A stretch of 64,000 nucleotides of DNA. Source: Pogona vitticeps (lineage: Eukaryota > Chordata > Lepidosauria > Squamata > Agamidae). Shown piece after piece: positions 45,000 through 57,359 of the stretch (positions are counted from its first letter, which is position 1; each line of letters opens with the position of its first letter). Made by a program: the position numbers and the translations under genes. The notes beneath the pieces are model-generated. The model saw only the letters and a program-made list of their open reading frames with translations. It was not told where the DNA came from and did no database searches. The stretch lies in NCBI RefSeq assembly GCF_051106095.1, contig NC_135786.1, positions 92,946,501 to 93,010,500 on the forward strand, in the 5' to 3' direction.

Positions 45000-46575
45000 A
45001 GCAGAGCCGACGGATGTCTGTAGCAGAGCCTGCTAATCACATCCTTAGTGAGGAGGCGATTAGGAGGCTGCCACAAGTGCCAATCAACAGCTCCATAGAC
45101 CTCCCCCATCTCTGGAAGAAATGCAAAAGGCCGCTCATCAACTCTCCAATGGAAAAGCAGCAGGGGCAGCTGTGATTCCAGCAGAGAGCTATTTAAAAGG
45201 TGGCAATAAATATCCCCAACAAGACACACAACTATTTCAACAAATGTGGACACAAGGCAAAATTCCTTAGGACTTCTAAGAGGTAACAACTGTCTACCTT
45301 TATAAAAGGAAAGACGACCGTCAGCTCTGTGACAGCCACCAAGGCATCTCACTCCTGAATTTTGCTGAGATAATTCTGGCAAGAATCCTTCTGAATCACT
45401 CCATAGGGCACTTGGAGAGACCTTTTACCAGAAAGTCAATGTGGCTTCCATAAGGAGCAAGGGACTGTTGACATGACCTTTGCCATTCGACAGCTATGAG
45501 AGAAGTGTCAAGAACAGCATGACAACCTCTACACAACATTCATAGAGCTGACTAAAGCTTTTGGCACAGTGTATAGAGAAAGTCCGTGGAAAATCATGAA
45601 GAAATCTGGAGGTCCTGAGAAATTTAGTGCCCAAAAAATCCATGACAGGATACAAGCTGGCATTGTCGAGAACAATATTCTCTCTTATCCCTTTCCTGTT
45701 GCAAGGCAATGTCTGTGCTCTGACTCTTTTCAGTCTTATGTTTTCTGCTACACTCTGGGCTGCTTACTGACAAGAAAACCCCAGTATTAACCTTCAACAT
45801 TGCACTGATGGGAAACAGTTCAACCTGCAGTATCTGTAGGCTATGTCTACAGCTTTATTTTGCACAGTGCATAATTTTTTATTTGTCAACCATTGCAATC
45901 TTAATGCGACCTACCTGTAATAACTTTCGGCTGAAGACCAATGCTGATAAGATGGTGATGTATCAGCCTCTTCCAGGTGAACTTTATGAGGAACCAGTTC
46001 TGAAAGTCCATGAACACCCCCTTTCTGCAGTAGATCAGTAGATCTTGGCAACACTGTTTCCCGCAGCGTTCTCATCAGCGATGAAGTGACCTTATGAATC
46101 TCTGAAGCCTGCACTGCCTTTCAGAGACTTCAATCCTCTGTGCAGAATAGACATGGGATTGGTCTTTTTGTTAAGCTAAAGAAGTACAAAGCTGCTGTTC
46201 TATCTTCTTTACTTTATGGAGTGGAGATACGGACTATTTATCAACGTCACGCAAGAAAGCTCAGCCATTTTCATTTCATCTATCTTTGGAGAGTTCTCAG
46301 CATCAACGGATAAAGGACGAAGTCACTGACCGTCTGGGAGAAAATATAGATGACAAATATTTTTAACATCTTGAAACAACGACAATTTCAATGGGCTGGC
46401 CATGTCATCAGAATGCGGGACAACAGTCTCCTGAAACATATTTTCTATGGAGAGCTTGCAGCAAGTCTTCGATTACATGGTGGAGAAAAGAAACAACTCA
46501 AGGGTACACAGAAGACAACACTGAAAGGATTTAATATTGGCGATGCCAACCAGGAAGTTCTCACTCAAGACTGAA
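45000..46575 (+). mobile_element. LINE of the 60-62.5 kb type, heavily worn
   Basis: Broken coding words follow the order of a LINE reverse transcriptase: QLREKCQEQHDNLYTTFIEL-like sequence and TKAFGTVYRESPWKIMKKSG near 45500-45620. The C-terminal part is RQFQWAGHVIRMRDNSLLKH then IFYGELAASLRLHGGEKKQ (46370-46490). The GHVIRM...FYGEL pattern is shared with the GRIPKDLLYGEL part of the 60-62.5 kb element. Many stop codons and shifts show an old copy. Confidence 0.65.
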
Positions 46576-46737
46576 ATCCCGGGCCAAAGGGGGCTTAAAA
46601 ACTCAAAATAAAAAGAATCAGGGATAAACAAAAGAAAAGAAATGAGAAATCAAGCATGCAACATCTCAACAGGCCAACAAGCCCAGGATCAGTTAATATG
46701 CATGCATTGTTTCTGCATCTTCCAGGCTCATATTGGA

Positions 46738-46860
46738 CTATTTATTTGATTTATACCCCGACCATCTGGTCTAAAAGACCACTCTAGGCGGCTTCCAATA
46801 TAGTAAAAACAGTGAAATAATATAAAAAACACACACAATTACATAAATCATATTGTAATA
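46738..46860 (-). mobile_element. L2/SINE 3' tail
   Basis: On the plus strand ATTTATACCCCGACCATCTG and GACCACTCTAGGCGGCTTCC are the reverse of the usual L2 tail (compare 38205-38247). Confidence 0.65.
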
Positions 46861-47782
46861 AACAGAATACAACAATAGATTAGAAAATACATAAGGACTA
46901 GTTAGTCATCTGTGTGTCCACTAATGTGCTACTGCTGAACTGTAACTGTTTGCTTCTCTTTTCCCCTTAAATGGTGAATCTCTTGAAACCTTCTCCCAAA
47001 ACAAATAACCTATGCATATGCCATGTTTCTGATCATGACCATCTATTTCCTGTATATATTCCTCCCTTGAATTGCATGGATCTGAGCAGCACCGTTTTGG
47101 TTATATATGGACTTTTTTCAACAAATAAATAAATATTTAATAAATACTGTGCTGCTATTCATCTCCAGGAAGCGGCTTGAGAAAGGTGGGTCTCAGACTT
47201 AAATGAGGCCCCCCGCTGTTGGTAGCCCAGCTGCCCCTCCTCCAACAGTGGGGGCCTAACCAGCCCCCTCTTCTGGCATAGCAGCTTCATGGGGTGGCTG
47301 GGGTGGGCACTGGGGCATTCTAGAAGGCTGATGTGGTTGGTCTGCTTGTGTGTGTGAATCAACTGTTAATGTTTTGTAGTTATGTTCTGGGAGGCATGAG
47401 AGTTAGACAGCGATTTTGAACTACACAGGGGCCTGGTGCCCCTAATCCTAATGTTGTTGAAGGGACAAATATATGCATTTACTACTTTAGTCCTGAGCAT
47501 GATTTCATATCTGTATATTCATACTTGATCACACAGTATGACAAAACTCGTGACTCGATTTGGGTAAATGATTGAAAGATGTGAAGGTGAATTTATATAG
47601 TATTTTATTTAGGACGACTGAGTAGAAACATAAACCACCTCACTTTATTGCAATCATCAAACTGTGGAACGTGTATGTATGTGTGAACCATCTCAAAGTC
47701 TCACGAGTGACCATAATATTCTTTACCAATATAGTACATTCCTACTAAAGACCCTAGCAAACATCTTTAAGAGAAAGTTGTT

Positions 47783-48187
47783 GGCCTAGGATATCCCATT
47801 GTCAGGACTCTCAAAGAAATCAACAGCATAGTAGAGTAGGAACTTCAGACTGCCAACAGACAACAGAAACTGAGGAATTAGACCTGAAACTGAAAAAACA
47901 TCTGGAATCAGGAACCAGCAGATAAGATGATGGAAGAAATGACCACTTAGCATGCATATCCTAAAGGTTGAACAAAGGAGTGAGTCGAGTGCGCTAGTGT
48001 AATGGGAAGATGGAGATGAATGTCAATGTTGTAGAAACCATGTGGCTGTGTAATAATGGGCTGTTCTGCCTCTTTTCCTGAATAATGGCATTAACAACTC
48101 TCAAACGTAATATCGCCAGCAGTACATTATTATTCCTCTCTCTCTGTGAAATGAATGAGGAATGAAGCCTTGCCTTAACCATTCAAC
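47783..48187. repeat. Unidentified 405-bp segment, copy 1
   Basis: This segment, from GGCCTAGGATATCCCATT to AACCATTCAAC, recurs at 54092-54494 with about eight differences (about 98% identity). It has no terminal repeats, poly-A or domain that would name it. A 62-codon minus-strand frame is shared by both copies but shows nothing recognisable. Its flanks here are unrelated to the MITE that surrounds copy 2. Confidence 0.85.
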
Positions 48188-48584
48188 CCAGGCTGAAAGT
48201 AGAATAGGAGTTATACAACAATATCTGTGCATCCGCCAGACAATCCAAAGACAAGTGCAATGGAAGAATGGGTTAATGCATGTGGTTGCATTTACGGGTG
48301 TAGATAGCACTGGTAGTAGAACATTTGGTTAGGAAACAGGGAAGGATCCATGGCTCAGCAGTTTAGCACATTCTTTCCCGGCATATAGCTTCAGCTATAC
48401 TTGCATGATCCAAAGCACCTTCCATTTACAGGCTGCATTTTATGAGCAAGATGAGCCCTATTCTTTGATAAAGTGAGGCAACTGCTTCAGGTGGCACATG
48501 CAGGGGGAAGGGCAGCAGTGACAGGCTATCCTTTCTGTTGGAGGACAGAGCTGTGGACACCACGTGGCCTGTCTTGCACCTGTC

Positions 48585-48720
48585 CAGTGGTCCCCAACCT
48601 TGGGCCTCCAGGTGTTCTTGGACTACAACTCCCAGAAGCCTTCACTGCCACCTCTGCTGGCCAGGATTTCTGGGAGTTGAAGTCCAAGAACATCTGGAGG
48701 CCCAAGGCTGGGGACCACTA
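48585..48720. mobile_element. hAT-Charlie-like MITE, variant
   Basis: The inverted ends CAGTGGTCCCCAACCTTGGG and the reverse of CCCAAGGCTGGGGACCACT bound a 136-bp near-palindrome related to the elements at 2754 and 2924. An 8-bp target duplication is not evident. Confidence 0.8.
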
Positions 48721-49444
48721 TGTTAAACTATCTAGGACGGTGGTGGTGGAGGAGGATGTTCCATTTCACAGTGTTGAAGCAGGAATCAGGCCTCAGTCCA
48801 ATTTACTTCTGGGTATGGAATCGGGTGGCTGTGCCCCATCTTCTGCCTCACCAAACAAAATGTCTCGGGCATTTCGGAGGCATGGAAGAATGCTGCTATT
48901 CTTCAGTTCAGAGTGGCCGAGCATGACCTGGATGGATTTCTGCACTAGTTTAGGTGTCAGGCTACTATATATGGCTGGATCCATAGGTGATCAAAGTGGC
49001 CTCCTGTACTGAACATACAAGGCTTCATAGGAGAAGGTTTCAAGAAACTGCTTGAAGTCTCAGGGAACTACCAAGCTTCTCAGCAACTTAGGCAAGAAGA
49101 CAAATCTCAGGCAAGCCATACTGGAGGAGGAGAAAGTTTGATTTCATTGTTTGTGGTGGCCTTAAGGCTTATGCACCCCTTTCCTTCCAATTTTCAGCTG
49201 ATGCCAAGGTTCACTAGCTCAGCAGGAAGGTGTTTGTATGTGTTTTAGTATTTGTTGAGGAGGTAATACATGAGACTCACACTGGCTGTCTCACTGTCCC
49301 TGGAATTCCAGACCTCTGAATGTGAAAACTCAACCATGGTGTAGCTCGTGACAGTTCCCTGTGAGCACCTCCTTCAGAATAATGCATATTTTTAAATGAG
49401 ACCCCCTGTGTGGCACAGTATACACATATTATTTTAAAAATTCA

Positions 49445-49515
49445 GCCCTTTTTGTTTTAATATCATAAGCCACCTTGGGTTCTCTTGAGGAGAAGTTAGG
49501 GTATACATATTTTAA
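49445..49515 (+). mobile_element. L2/SINE 3' tail fragment
   Basis: CATAAGCCACCTTGGGTTCT followed by GAAGTTAGGGTATACATATT is a worn L2-type tail. Confidence 0.5.
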
Positions 49516-49519
49516 ATAC

Positions 49520-49710
49520 ATCATATAATAATGTGGGATAGAATGTTGGACTAGAATTCAGGAGACCTGGGTTCAAATCTCCGTTTGGCTATGTAAAAAC
49601 ACAGGGAGGGTGGCCATGAGAAACCACTCCCTGAGCATCTCACTTCCCTCATAAACCTTACTAGGATCACCATAATCCGTAGGGACCTGACAGTACACAA
49701 CAACTAACAT
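49520..49710 (+). mobile_element. tRNA-derived SINE
   Basis: A tRNA-like head with box B GGGTTCAAATCTCCGTTTGG is followed by GAAACCACTCCCTGAGCATC and TAGGGACCTGACAGTACACA, the same body plan as the SINEs at 10205 and 37437. Confidence 0.65.
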
Positions 49711-49799
49711 CAATATCCCAAATGCCTCAAAACTGATGTGTGGTATAATCATTTCTAATCGGGAGACTGGGCAAAAGAAAAAGCATAGCGAGAGGAAAT

Positions 49800-50590
49800 T
49801 GGCTTCGGGACGTTTTTGAAAGAGAAAACTGGACAACATTCCCCAGCAACTGGGGCCCCCCTTTGCCAAGCTCTCCCCATCATCCTCCCTTCCAAATTAG
49901 CGGCTCCGCCAACAGCACCGACTAACAGCAGGAGTGCCGAAAATGGATGCCATTGTCACTCTCCAAATAATGCCATTTCCACAAGAAAAATCACAGCACA
50001 CAGGGAAGGAGGAGGAGGAGGGGAGAGAAATGATTGAAGTTCAGCCTTCATTTATTCGGAATCAAGGGCTTACAAGCTGTTTGGCTCCACGCCCGGGCGC
50101 TTCCTCCCCAAGCCCACTCCTTGCTCAAACATCTCGTTGGTTTCAGAAGGAACAGATTTCAAAGGCCTGTTAAAAGGTGTAATGATGCAGAGCACTAGAA
50201 ATGATTATTTTAAATCACTTTGTTTTATGGAATGGGCTCCCCCACCCACGCCAAGCCCACATTTATATAGTACCTGGTGTAAATCCAGCCTCCCGCTCTG
50301 CCGACTCTGAACCGGAGCCGTTCCAGCAACATCCACTAGATGGAAGTGTTGTATAAGGACGGGCAAACCCCGGGCCGCCGCTTGAACAGAAGCTAATTTG
50401 CTCCCCAAACATATATATGTGTGTATAATTAGACACTGTCAGTGTCTTTCTTTTGAAATAAGTTTAACATTCCTAATTGGCTATATCTGATAAGCTGAAA
50501 ATCACTTTAATTGGGTAAAGTTATGCTACTAGTTATGGGGGGGAGGGACATATTTATAACTACTCACAGTTTATTCATCTTTAGTTTTCT
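49800..50590. promoter_or_regulatory. Unique DNA, candidate conserved noncoding element
   Basis: Between a SINE and a microsatellite lies about 800 bp with no recognisable repeat. At 50440-50540 homeodomain- and GATA-like words cluster: CCTAATTGG, CTGATAAG, CTTTAATTGGG. This density is typical of developmental enhancers, but conservation could not be tested here. Confidence 0.25.
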
Positions 50591-50727
50591 TTTTGCTAGA
50601 GTTGAAAAAAACGCATGCCAAAGCACACACAAGAAATGGTGGATCAGACCCTCAGCTTAAAACTGACACTACTTCCAGTGTGGTGTCATTAGCTTCCTTG
50701 TTGTGCAGAGTACGTGGATATATCAAT

Positions 50728-50919
<192 letters not shown>

Positions 50920-52730
50920 TGGGCGTCCAGGAATGGCCTCATAACAATAAATCAGATACCAGCAAAAGCTGTGCTCTGCTGTGGCCTTTCACACATCTCG
51001 TTCATTTCAATGTGGGTATAGACAGAATACTTTCCCAGCGGGCTAAAAGCTTTGGTCAACAACCTCTCCCTCCGTTGCTCCCCATTCTCCCTCTCCCTCT
51101 TATTATGCTCTTCATTCTGCAATTAGATCTACACATACGCTCAACATCCACAACGGAAGCAATCTCTTCAAGTGGCAAATATCAACTTTCATTCCATAGC
51201 TCTGAGCAGACAATACAGTCCTCCAAATAGCATTGAATGCCAATAATTTCTGTCTAAAATGATTTGCCATAGAAAATCCAGTGGGGAAATTCTAGGTTAG
51301 AGGATTTAGAAGCACAACAACCACAGCGTACATATATTTATGTATGTATATGTTTTTTTCCCTTCCCCTGGAGACCTCCACAGAAAATCTGACCTGCCTC
51401 TCAAGTGTATGTTCTATACACAAGAACAGGGCTTTAAAAACAAAACAAAACACAACCAGACAATGATAAGATAGCATCTTTTATAATTAAAGGTTCAAGG
51501 AAACTGGTCCTGTTTTTCGTGCAGTGTGTGGGGGTTCATGTGCATGTGTCTGTGTAGGTGTAGATATATAGCGGTGTATTAACCAGTATACAAGAGTGAA
51601 GGAAAAGGAGAAAAGAAAATAGTCCCACTGCTGTGCCTGCTGCATGATGCCTGTGTGAAATGCTCCTGACAGTGAATTGATGGCGATCCTTTAAAAGCAA
51701 CATGAATCTCTCCGCTTGGGGCAAGATCATTGTTTACCATAAGGCAAAGAAACAGGACAGCAAGGAGACAAAAGAGGAAGGCTCCTGAAGCTAAGGATCT
51801 GAAAGGCTGATAAAAAGGCTGTGGGACACCCTGGTGCTGGAGATGTCTCCTCGCTCTTCCTTGAGCAAGATTTGGCTGGAGAATCACAGAGGTGCATCTC
51901 CATTTTCAAGACGAGCGACATGCATGGGCTGCACTGCCTCGGATGTTGCTTCCTTGCTGTTCAGGCCACGTGTTCAGTTTCAAACCATGCCACAAACCTT
52001 GAAATGTGTAGGGATGGTTGCAATAAAATCTGTATAGATGTCCAGTACAGTCCTCCATGCTAGCCAATAGGCTTGAAATTAATAGGGGGGTGAGTGGATG
52101 CTGACAGCCTCCAGTTCCATTGTGCAGGTTCAGAATATGGTGAGAAGAGACAAATATCCTGTATTTATCAGTTTGGAAAGCACTATAATCAAGAAAGTAG
52201 AAGTGCAGTGTTGAGCGAGAAGTGACAGAAGAGGGGAAGGGCAAAATGGCTACAAAACAGGCAGATCAGGCAGTGTGCTGAAGGCCACAGAAGGCATTTG
52301 AAATGGGTTAAGCTGAGAGGTTTGCAGCGCTATCAAAAAAAGAACTGCAAGACGTTAACATTTCATATTCACAGGTGCTGCCATTGAACCATCTGCTAAG
52401 GAGATAGCCACCATGGTAATTGAAATTATGCATAAAGGAGATCTTTGAGAGCAGCCTTGTGAAATAAACCCCACTGAATTCAGTGCCACTTACTCCCAGT
52501 TAAATTTGTATAGGATTCCAGCCTTAGACAACCAAGGTCCTTATAACCGCAGTTTATGTAACCCCCATGGACTCATTGGTTCAGCCCAGTGGGTGGGGAA
52601 ATATTCGGAAGGGGCAGCGATTCAACATTCCAACTGAGAAAGAGAAAGGGAGAAGGCGAGAGGGCAGGTGGTGCTGTTTCTCTAGAGAAGGATCTATGCC
52701 CTTGTCATCTGGGTGTTCATAACAGAATTT
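50920..52730. other. Intergenic, no gene seen
   Basis: Short frames on both strands (up to 112 codons) lack domains. A worn reptile repeat word (CCCCACTGAATTCAGTGCCA) occurs near 52470. Confidence 0.4.
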
Positions 52731-52735
52731 TAGTA

Positions 52736-53020
52736 CCCTGTTTTCCTGAAAATAAGACAGGGTCTTACATTAATTTTTGCTCCCAAAAATGCACTAGGGC
52801 TTATTTTCAGGGGATGTTTTATTTTTATTTTTCATATACAACACTCTACATTTCTTCAAATGCAGTCACTTCTTCTTCTTCTGGTTGCTGCACAAGGGTG
52901 GAGGGCTGGGTTTCACTTAACTGAGGCTTATTTTTGGGGTAGGGCTTATATTATGAGCATCCTGAAAAAATTATACTAGCGTTTATTTTCAGGTTATGTC
53001 TTATTTTCAGGGAAGCAGGA
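52736..53020. mobile_element. Nonautonomous DNA transposon with TA flanks
   Basis: The left end CCCTGTTTTCCTGAAAATAA pairs with the reverse of the right end, CCTGCTTCCCTGAAAATAAG. TA precedes the left end and follows the right one. Internal words such as GGGCTTATTTTCAGGGGATG repeat the terminus. The superfamily was not assigned. Confidence 0.75.
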
Positions 53021-53954
53021 TATGTTTGTGCAGGAAGAGTGAATCCATGTAAGGATAAAATGTATTTGCTTCTGAATTTGTATTCCATTTGAGGGCCTTA
53101 AAGACTGTACTCAAGGAGTCGTACAGCTTTGTGTTGTGGATTTTCTCTCTCAGGCGCTGAAGATACCTGGGACTTTGTTTTTTTTAAATCCATTTTGCTT
53201 CCAAGAGACATTTTCATTGCTTCATTTTTAACTACCAGCAACTCATGCTCTACCCTAGTATCTATGAATAGAACTTAAGGGTGTATGTTCTGTACAGTAG
53301 TAACTAGTTTTGGTTGTGTTACTATTATTGTTGTGTTTTTTTTTGGGGGGGGTGAGAATTCACATCTCTGTAAAGTTCATTGTGTATTTGTAACACACAA
53401 ACAAAGAAAATAGCACCATTAAAACCAGAGAGTGCTACATTTACAGCAACTGTTATGTCTAAGTTTTTAAAAAAACCCAAGAAATCCACAGAGCCAGTTT
53501 TACTGTACCTCCCATTACCTTTCATAATTGGCAACATTAACAAGGGCTCATGGGAGATGTAGGCTTAAAACAAAGCAATCTGGGTACCCTTCTCCACCTT
53601 GGTCTAAAACAATACACTTGAACCAAACACTCCCACAGTATGGTTGTACTGCAGTAGAAACAAAGGGTGAAAACAGGACCATCTTCTGTTCAATCCACTT
53701 AAGCAGTCACTCCCATCAGCCTTTGCCTCTCTCTTTGAATGGTCATCTAGCAGCTCTTCCATCAAGCTGCAGAAAAGGACAAGGAAGCTGGGACAAGTTG
53801 TAGGTTCAGTGGAGAAACTTGTAAAAAAAATTTCCTTCTGTGTTGTCCGTTCTAAATCATAAGCCTGAAAGTGAGAACGGCCTTGTCTTTATTAGTCTGT
53901 AAGCTACTCTGGGAGTTTTTTTTGGTTCAAGATCAGAGTGTAAATATTTTAAAT

Positions 53955-54556
53955 CAGTGGTTCTTAACCTTGGGTTACTCAGGTGTTTTTGGACTGCAAC
54001 TCCCAGAAGCCTTCACCACCAGCTGTGCTGACTGGGGTTTCTGGGAGTTGCAGTTCAAAAGCATCTGAGTAACAAAGGTTAAGAACCACTGGCCTAGGAT
54101 ATCCCATTTTCAGGACTCTCAAAGAAATCAACAGCATAGTAGAGTAGGAACTTCAGACTGCCAACAGACAACAGAAACTGAGGAATTAGACCTGAAAGTT
54201 AAAAACATCTGGAGTCAGGAACCAGCAGATAAGATGATGGAAGAAATGACCACTTAGCATGCATATCCTAAAGGTTGAACAAAGGAGTGAGTCGAGTGCG
54301 CTAGTGTAATGGGAAGATGGAGATGAATGTCAATGTTGTAGAAACCATGTGGCTGTGTAATAATGGGCTGTTCTGCCTCTTTTCTTGAATAATGGCATTA
54401 ACAACTCTCAAACTTAATATCGCCAGCAGTACATTATTATTCCTCTCTCTCTGTGAAACGAATGAGGAATGAAGCCTTGCCTTAACCATTCAACACTGGG
54501 GTTTCTGGGAGTTGCAGTTCACAAACACCTGAGTAACCCGAGGTTAAGAACCACTG
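53955..54556. mobile_element. hAT-Charlie-like MITE carrying a copied 0.4-kb segment
   Basis: The whole block is flanked by one exact 8-bp duplication, TTTTAAAT (53947-53954 and 54557-54564). Inside are a complete MITE (53955-54091, ends CAGTGGTTCTTAACCTTGGG and AAAGGTTAAGAACCACTG), then the 403-bp segment (54092-54494) that matches 47783-48187, then a second right half of the MITE (54495-54556). The two right halves differ at about six of 62 bases, more than the 2% seen in the carried segment, so the second half is not simply a fresh copy of the first. Confidence 0.85.
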
Positions 54557-54569
54557 TTTTAAATGAATA

Positions 54570-55420
54570 AGTGAACAAACAGACCATGCCAAAAATTGGT
54601 ATCCATCTCAGGGTGTCATCAGGCAGCAGGAAAGGTGCATGTCCAACTCACACCAGAATAGGATACTTTGCAGTGAGCAACATCACTTAAAATGACCTTG
54701 CTATCTGTGGAGGAATTGTTCCAGCCCAGCTCTCTCTCCCCCCCCCCCGCCCAAATTATTAGCCCTACAGCTCAACCACAAAGGTCCAGGTGGACACAGA
54801 TCATAGTTGGACTTGAGTGCAATTCACCGTACACATGATCTCCAGGATATAGATCACACCAGGCCAACCCCATAAGCAGTCAGTTATATTTTTCACTGGC
54901 CTAAGAAATCAATTAAAATGTTTGGTCTCCATTTCATTAATTGTTACATCTCCCTGGTGCTGCTTTCCCAAGAAAGGAACTGGAGTTGTCCACTTAACCT
55001 GTGTTTTTCTTTCTCCTCACACACATTGCTAACCAGCGTACTGCTGCATGAGGTATGTGAGTTACTCTAGATGCAAGCTCATATGCAAAATTATGTGGTC
55101 ACTGCCTTTTGGTCTATTTTAGCTACAGATAAGGTTGTTGTAGGTGGTGGGGAAACCAAGCAGAGCAGTTGGGAAGAGAAATCCCTTCATAAGACTTAAG
55201 AAACATCTAGTCATGACAGGAATTATTGCATATGTAGCTTAGCAACAGGATAAAAATGTTGCATGTGCATTCCAGGTCTTCAAACAAACATTGTATCCAT
55301 CCAACTACATCTTCTGAAGGACACAAACTGTCGATGAAAATGAGGGGGAAAGCATGTTAATTAGGGTCAGGGAGCAAAGATGCCAGTGCTAATTTGCAGT
55401 GAAGGAAAAAAGTGTGGTAC
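54570..55420. other. Intergenic, no gene seen
   Basis: This is AT-rich DNA with a poly-C tract at 54740-54749. No element or frame was recognised. Confidence 0.4.
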
Positions 55421-55427
55421 AAATCTT

Positions 55428-55614
55428 GTTGGTTGGTTGGTTGGTTGGTTGGTTGGTTGGTTGGTTGGTTGGTTGGTTGGTTGGTTGGTTGGTTGGTTGG
55501 TTGGTTGGTTGGTTGGTTGGTTGGTTGGTTGGTTGGTTGGTAGGTTGGTTGGTTGGTTGGTTGGTTGGTTGGTTGGTTGGTTGGTTGACTGATGGACTGA
55601 CTGACTGACTGACA

Positions 55615-55650
<36 letters not shown>
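55428..55650. repeat. (TTGG)n array grading into (GACT)n and (GATT)n
   Basis: About 40 units of TTGG, with a single interruption near 55541, pass into about 5 GACT-type units (55588-55612) and about 9 GATT units (55616-55650). The apparent repetitive open frames are artefacts. Confidence 0.95.
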
Positions 55651-55651
<1 letters not shown>

Positions 55652-55900
55652 CAGGGTCTACATAGCTAAGCAATATACATTCCAAATACTATTTAAAAAA
55701 TCACACCTTAAACCATAATCACAAACAGAAAAATAAATAAAATTCAAAAGCAACATTTAAAATATAAGAGTGAAATGAAACAACATCATTTATCCAGACC
55801 ATGAATGTACATCCATTTGATTGTGTGGCAATGTGAAATGATAAAACACAACCGACACAATAACAACAGCAGCAACAACAACAACAACAGGGACAACATA

Positions 55901-56313
55901 CAGTGGTGCCTCGCTTAGCGACGTTAATCCGTTCCAGGAAAAAGTTGCTAAGCGATTTAATTGCTAAGCGATTTAAAAAAGCCCATAGAAACACATTAAA
56001 ACGTGCTTAATGCATTCCTATGGGCTTAAAAACTGACCTTATGAGAAGATCCTCCATAGGGGCGGCCATTTTTGGTGCCTCTAAAGCGAGGCAAAACAGC
56101 GGGCGGCTATTTTGTTTTTCCAGTGGCCATTTTGGAACCGCCGATCAGCTGTGCAAAAAGGGTCGCTTTGCCATGATCGCTTCCCCGCAATCATCGCAAA
56201 GCGATTTTTCCCCATAGGAGCCATCGCTAAGCGATCGCTCTGGCGATGGCCAAAACCCCATCGCTAAGCGATTTCATCGCTCAACGGAGCGATCGCTAAG
56301 CGAGGCACCACTG
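55901..56313. mobile_element. Tigger-like MITE
   Basis: The 413-bp element has inverted ends CAGTGGTGCCTCGCTTAGCG (the right end reads the same on the minus strand), with TA at both flanks. The internal word CTAAGCGAT recurs several times. It is closely related in layout to 27057-27457 and looks the younger of the two. Confidence 0.9.
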
Positions 56314-56794
56314 TAATAGCATAATAGAATGATGACTAAAGTGACTAGCACACTGGTTCTATGTTAACTGCAGTTTTTGAATTCATCTTCAAGGACAAAC
56401 TTGCATACAATGAGCTGCTGTAGCTTACTGACCAATAGCAGACAATTGATTCAATATTTTCATGTTTAAATGAAGCAGTAAGGCTGCATCCCACTTCAAC
56501 AAATTGACAAACTGATATTTGTCAATATTTGACAAAAACCTTACATGTAATGGCTAAAGGTATCAGGCACTGCAGGACCCGTTGGTGAGAAATTTTTACA
56601 AATGACTATCAGAACTTGGAAGTAGCATGCCATAAAGAAAAAAAAAGATGCATTATGTTTTTTGACAATAATGGTTGATGTTATTGTTCTCTAAGCATTA
56701 ATGGTAGACAATGTGAGAGAAGTCTACTTTTCATTATAAAATGGTACTTTGGATAAGCTGCAGCTGGCTATGACCCCTGCCAAAACCTAGCCTC

Positions 56795-56910
56795 TGCCCC
56801 TTATTTTATTTTATTTATTTTACTTCTATACTGCCTATCCGGCCAAATGCCACTCTGGGCAGTTTACTGCAATAAAAATAACTATAGTAACAGTACAAAG
56901 GCAATAAACC
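56795..56910 (-). mobile_element. L2/SINE 3' tail
   Basis: TTTTACTTCTATACTGCCTA and GCCACTCTGGGCAGTTTACT are the reverse of an L2-type tail, with a T-rich run at its end. Confidence 0.65.
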
Positions 56911-57293
56911 AAAAATTAAAATAAAGACAAAATTGACAGAGCAATTAAGTAAATTAATACCTTTGCTTCTATCAAAATGTAAGTTGCATGGGACATATAC
57001 AGATGCTTTGCATAGATGACTCCCAGAAGCGCTAATCGCCTTGTAAACATGGCACATGGCACATTGTGATTCTTGCCCACCTTTACGGGAGAGTTTTCTT
57101 CCATTTCTAGTTCCATAGACTTTACAACTTTATGTTGAACCAGAAACGGATTTATTTAGACCAGTCAATGTAGGAATAGACAGAGGTTCAAAACCTAATT
57201 GACTCTCTCCAATCCAAGTTGCCTTCACTGGATCAGCGTCTTGAACTTTAATCTCCACCCCCCCTCCCTCAGTTCTTTTTGCTAAGGGATGTG

Positions 57294-57296
57294 TAT

Positions 57297-57359
<63 letters not shown>

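Noticed and set aside
48473-49012. Plus-strand open frame of 179 codons
   Set aside because: It spans the MITE at 48585-48720, and the remainder has no recognisable domain.
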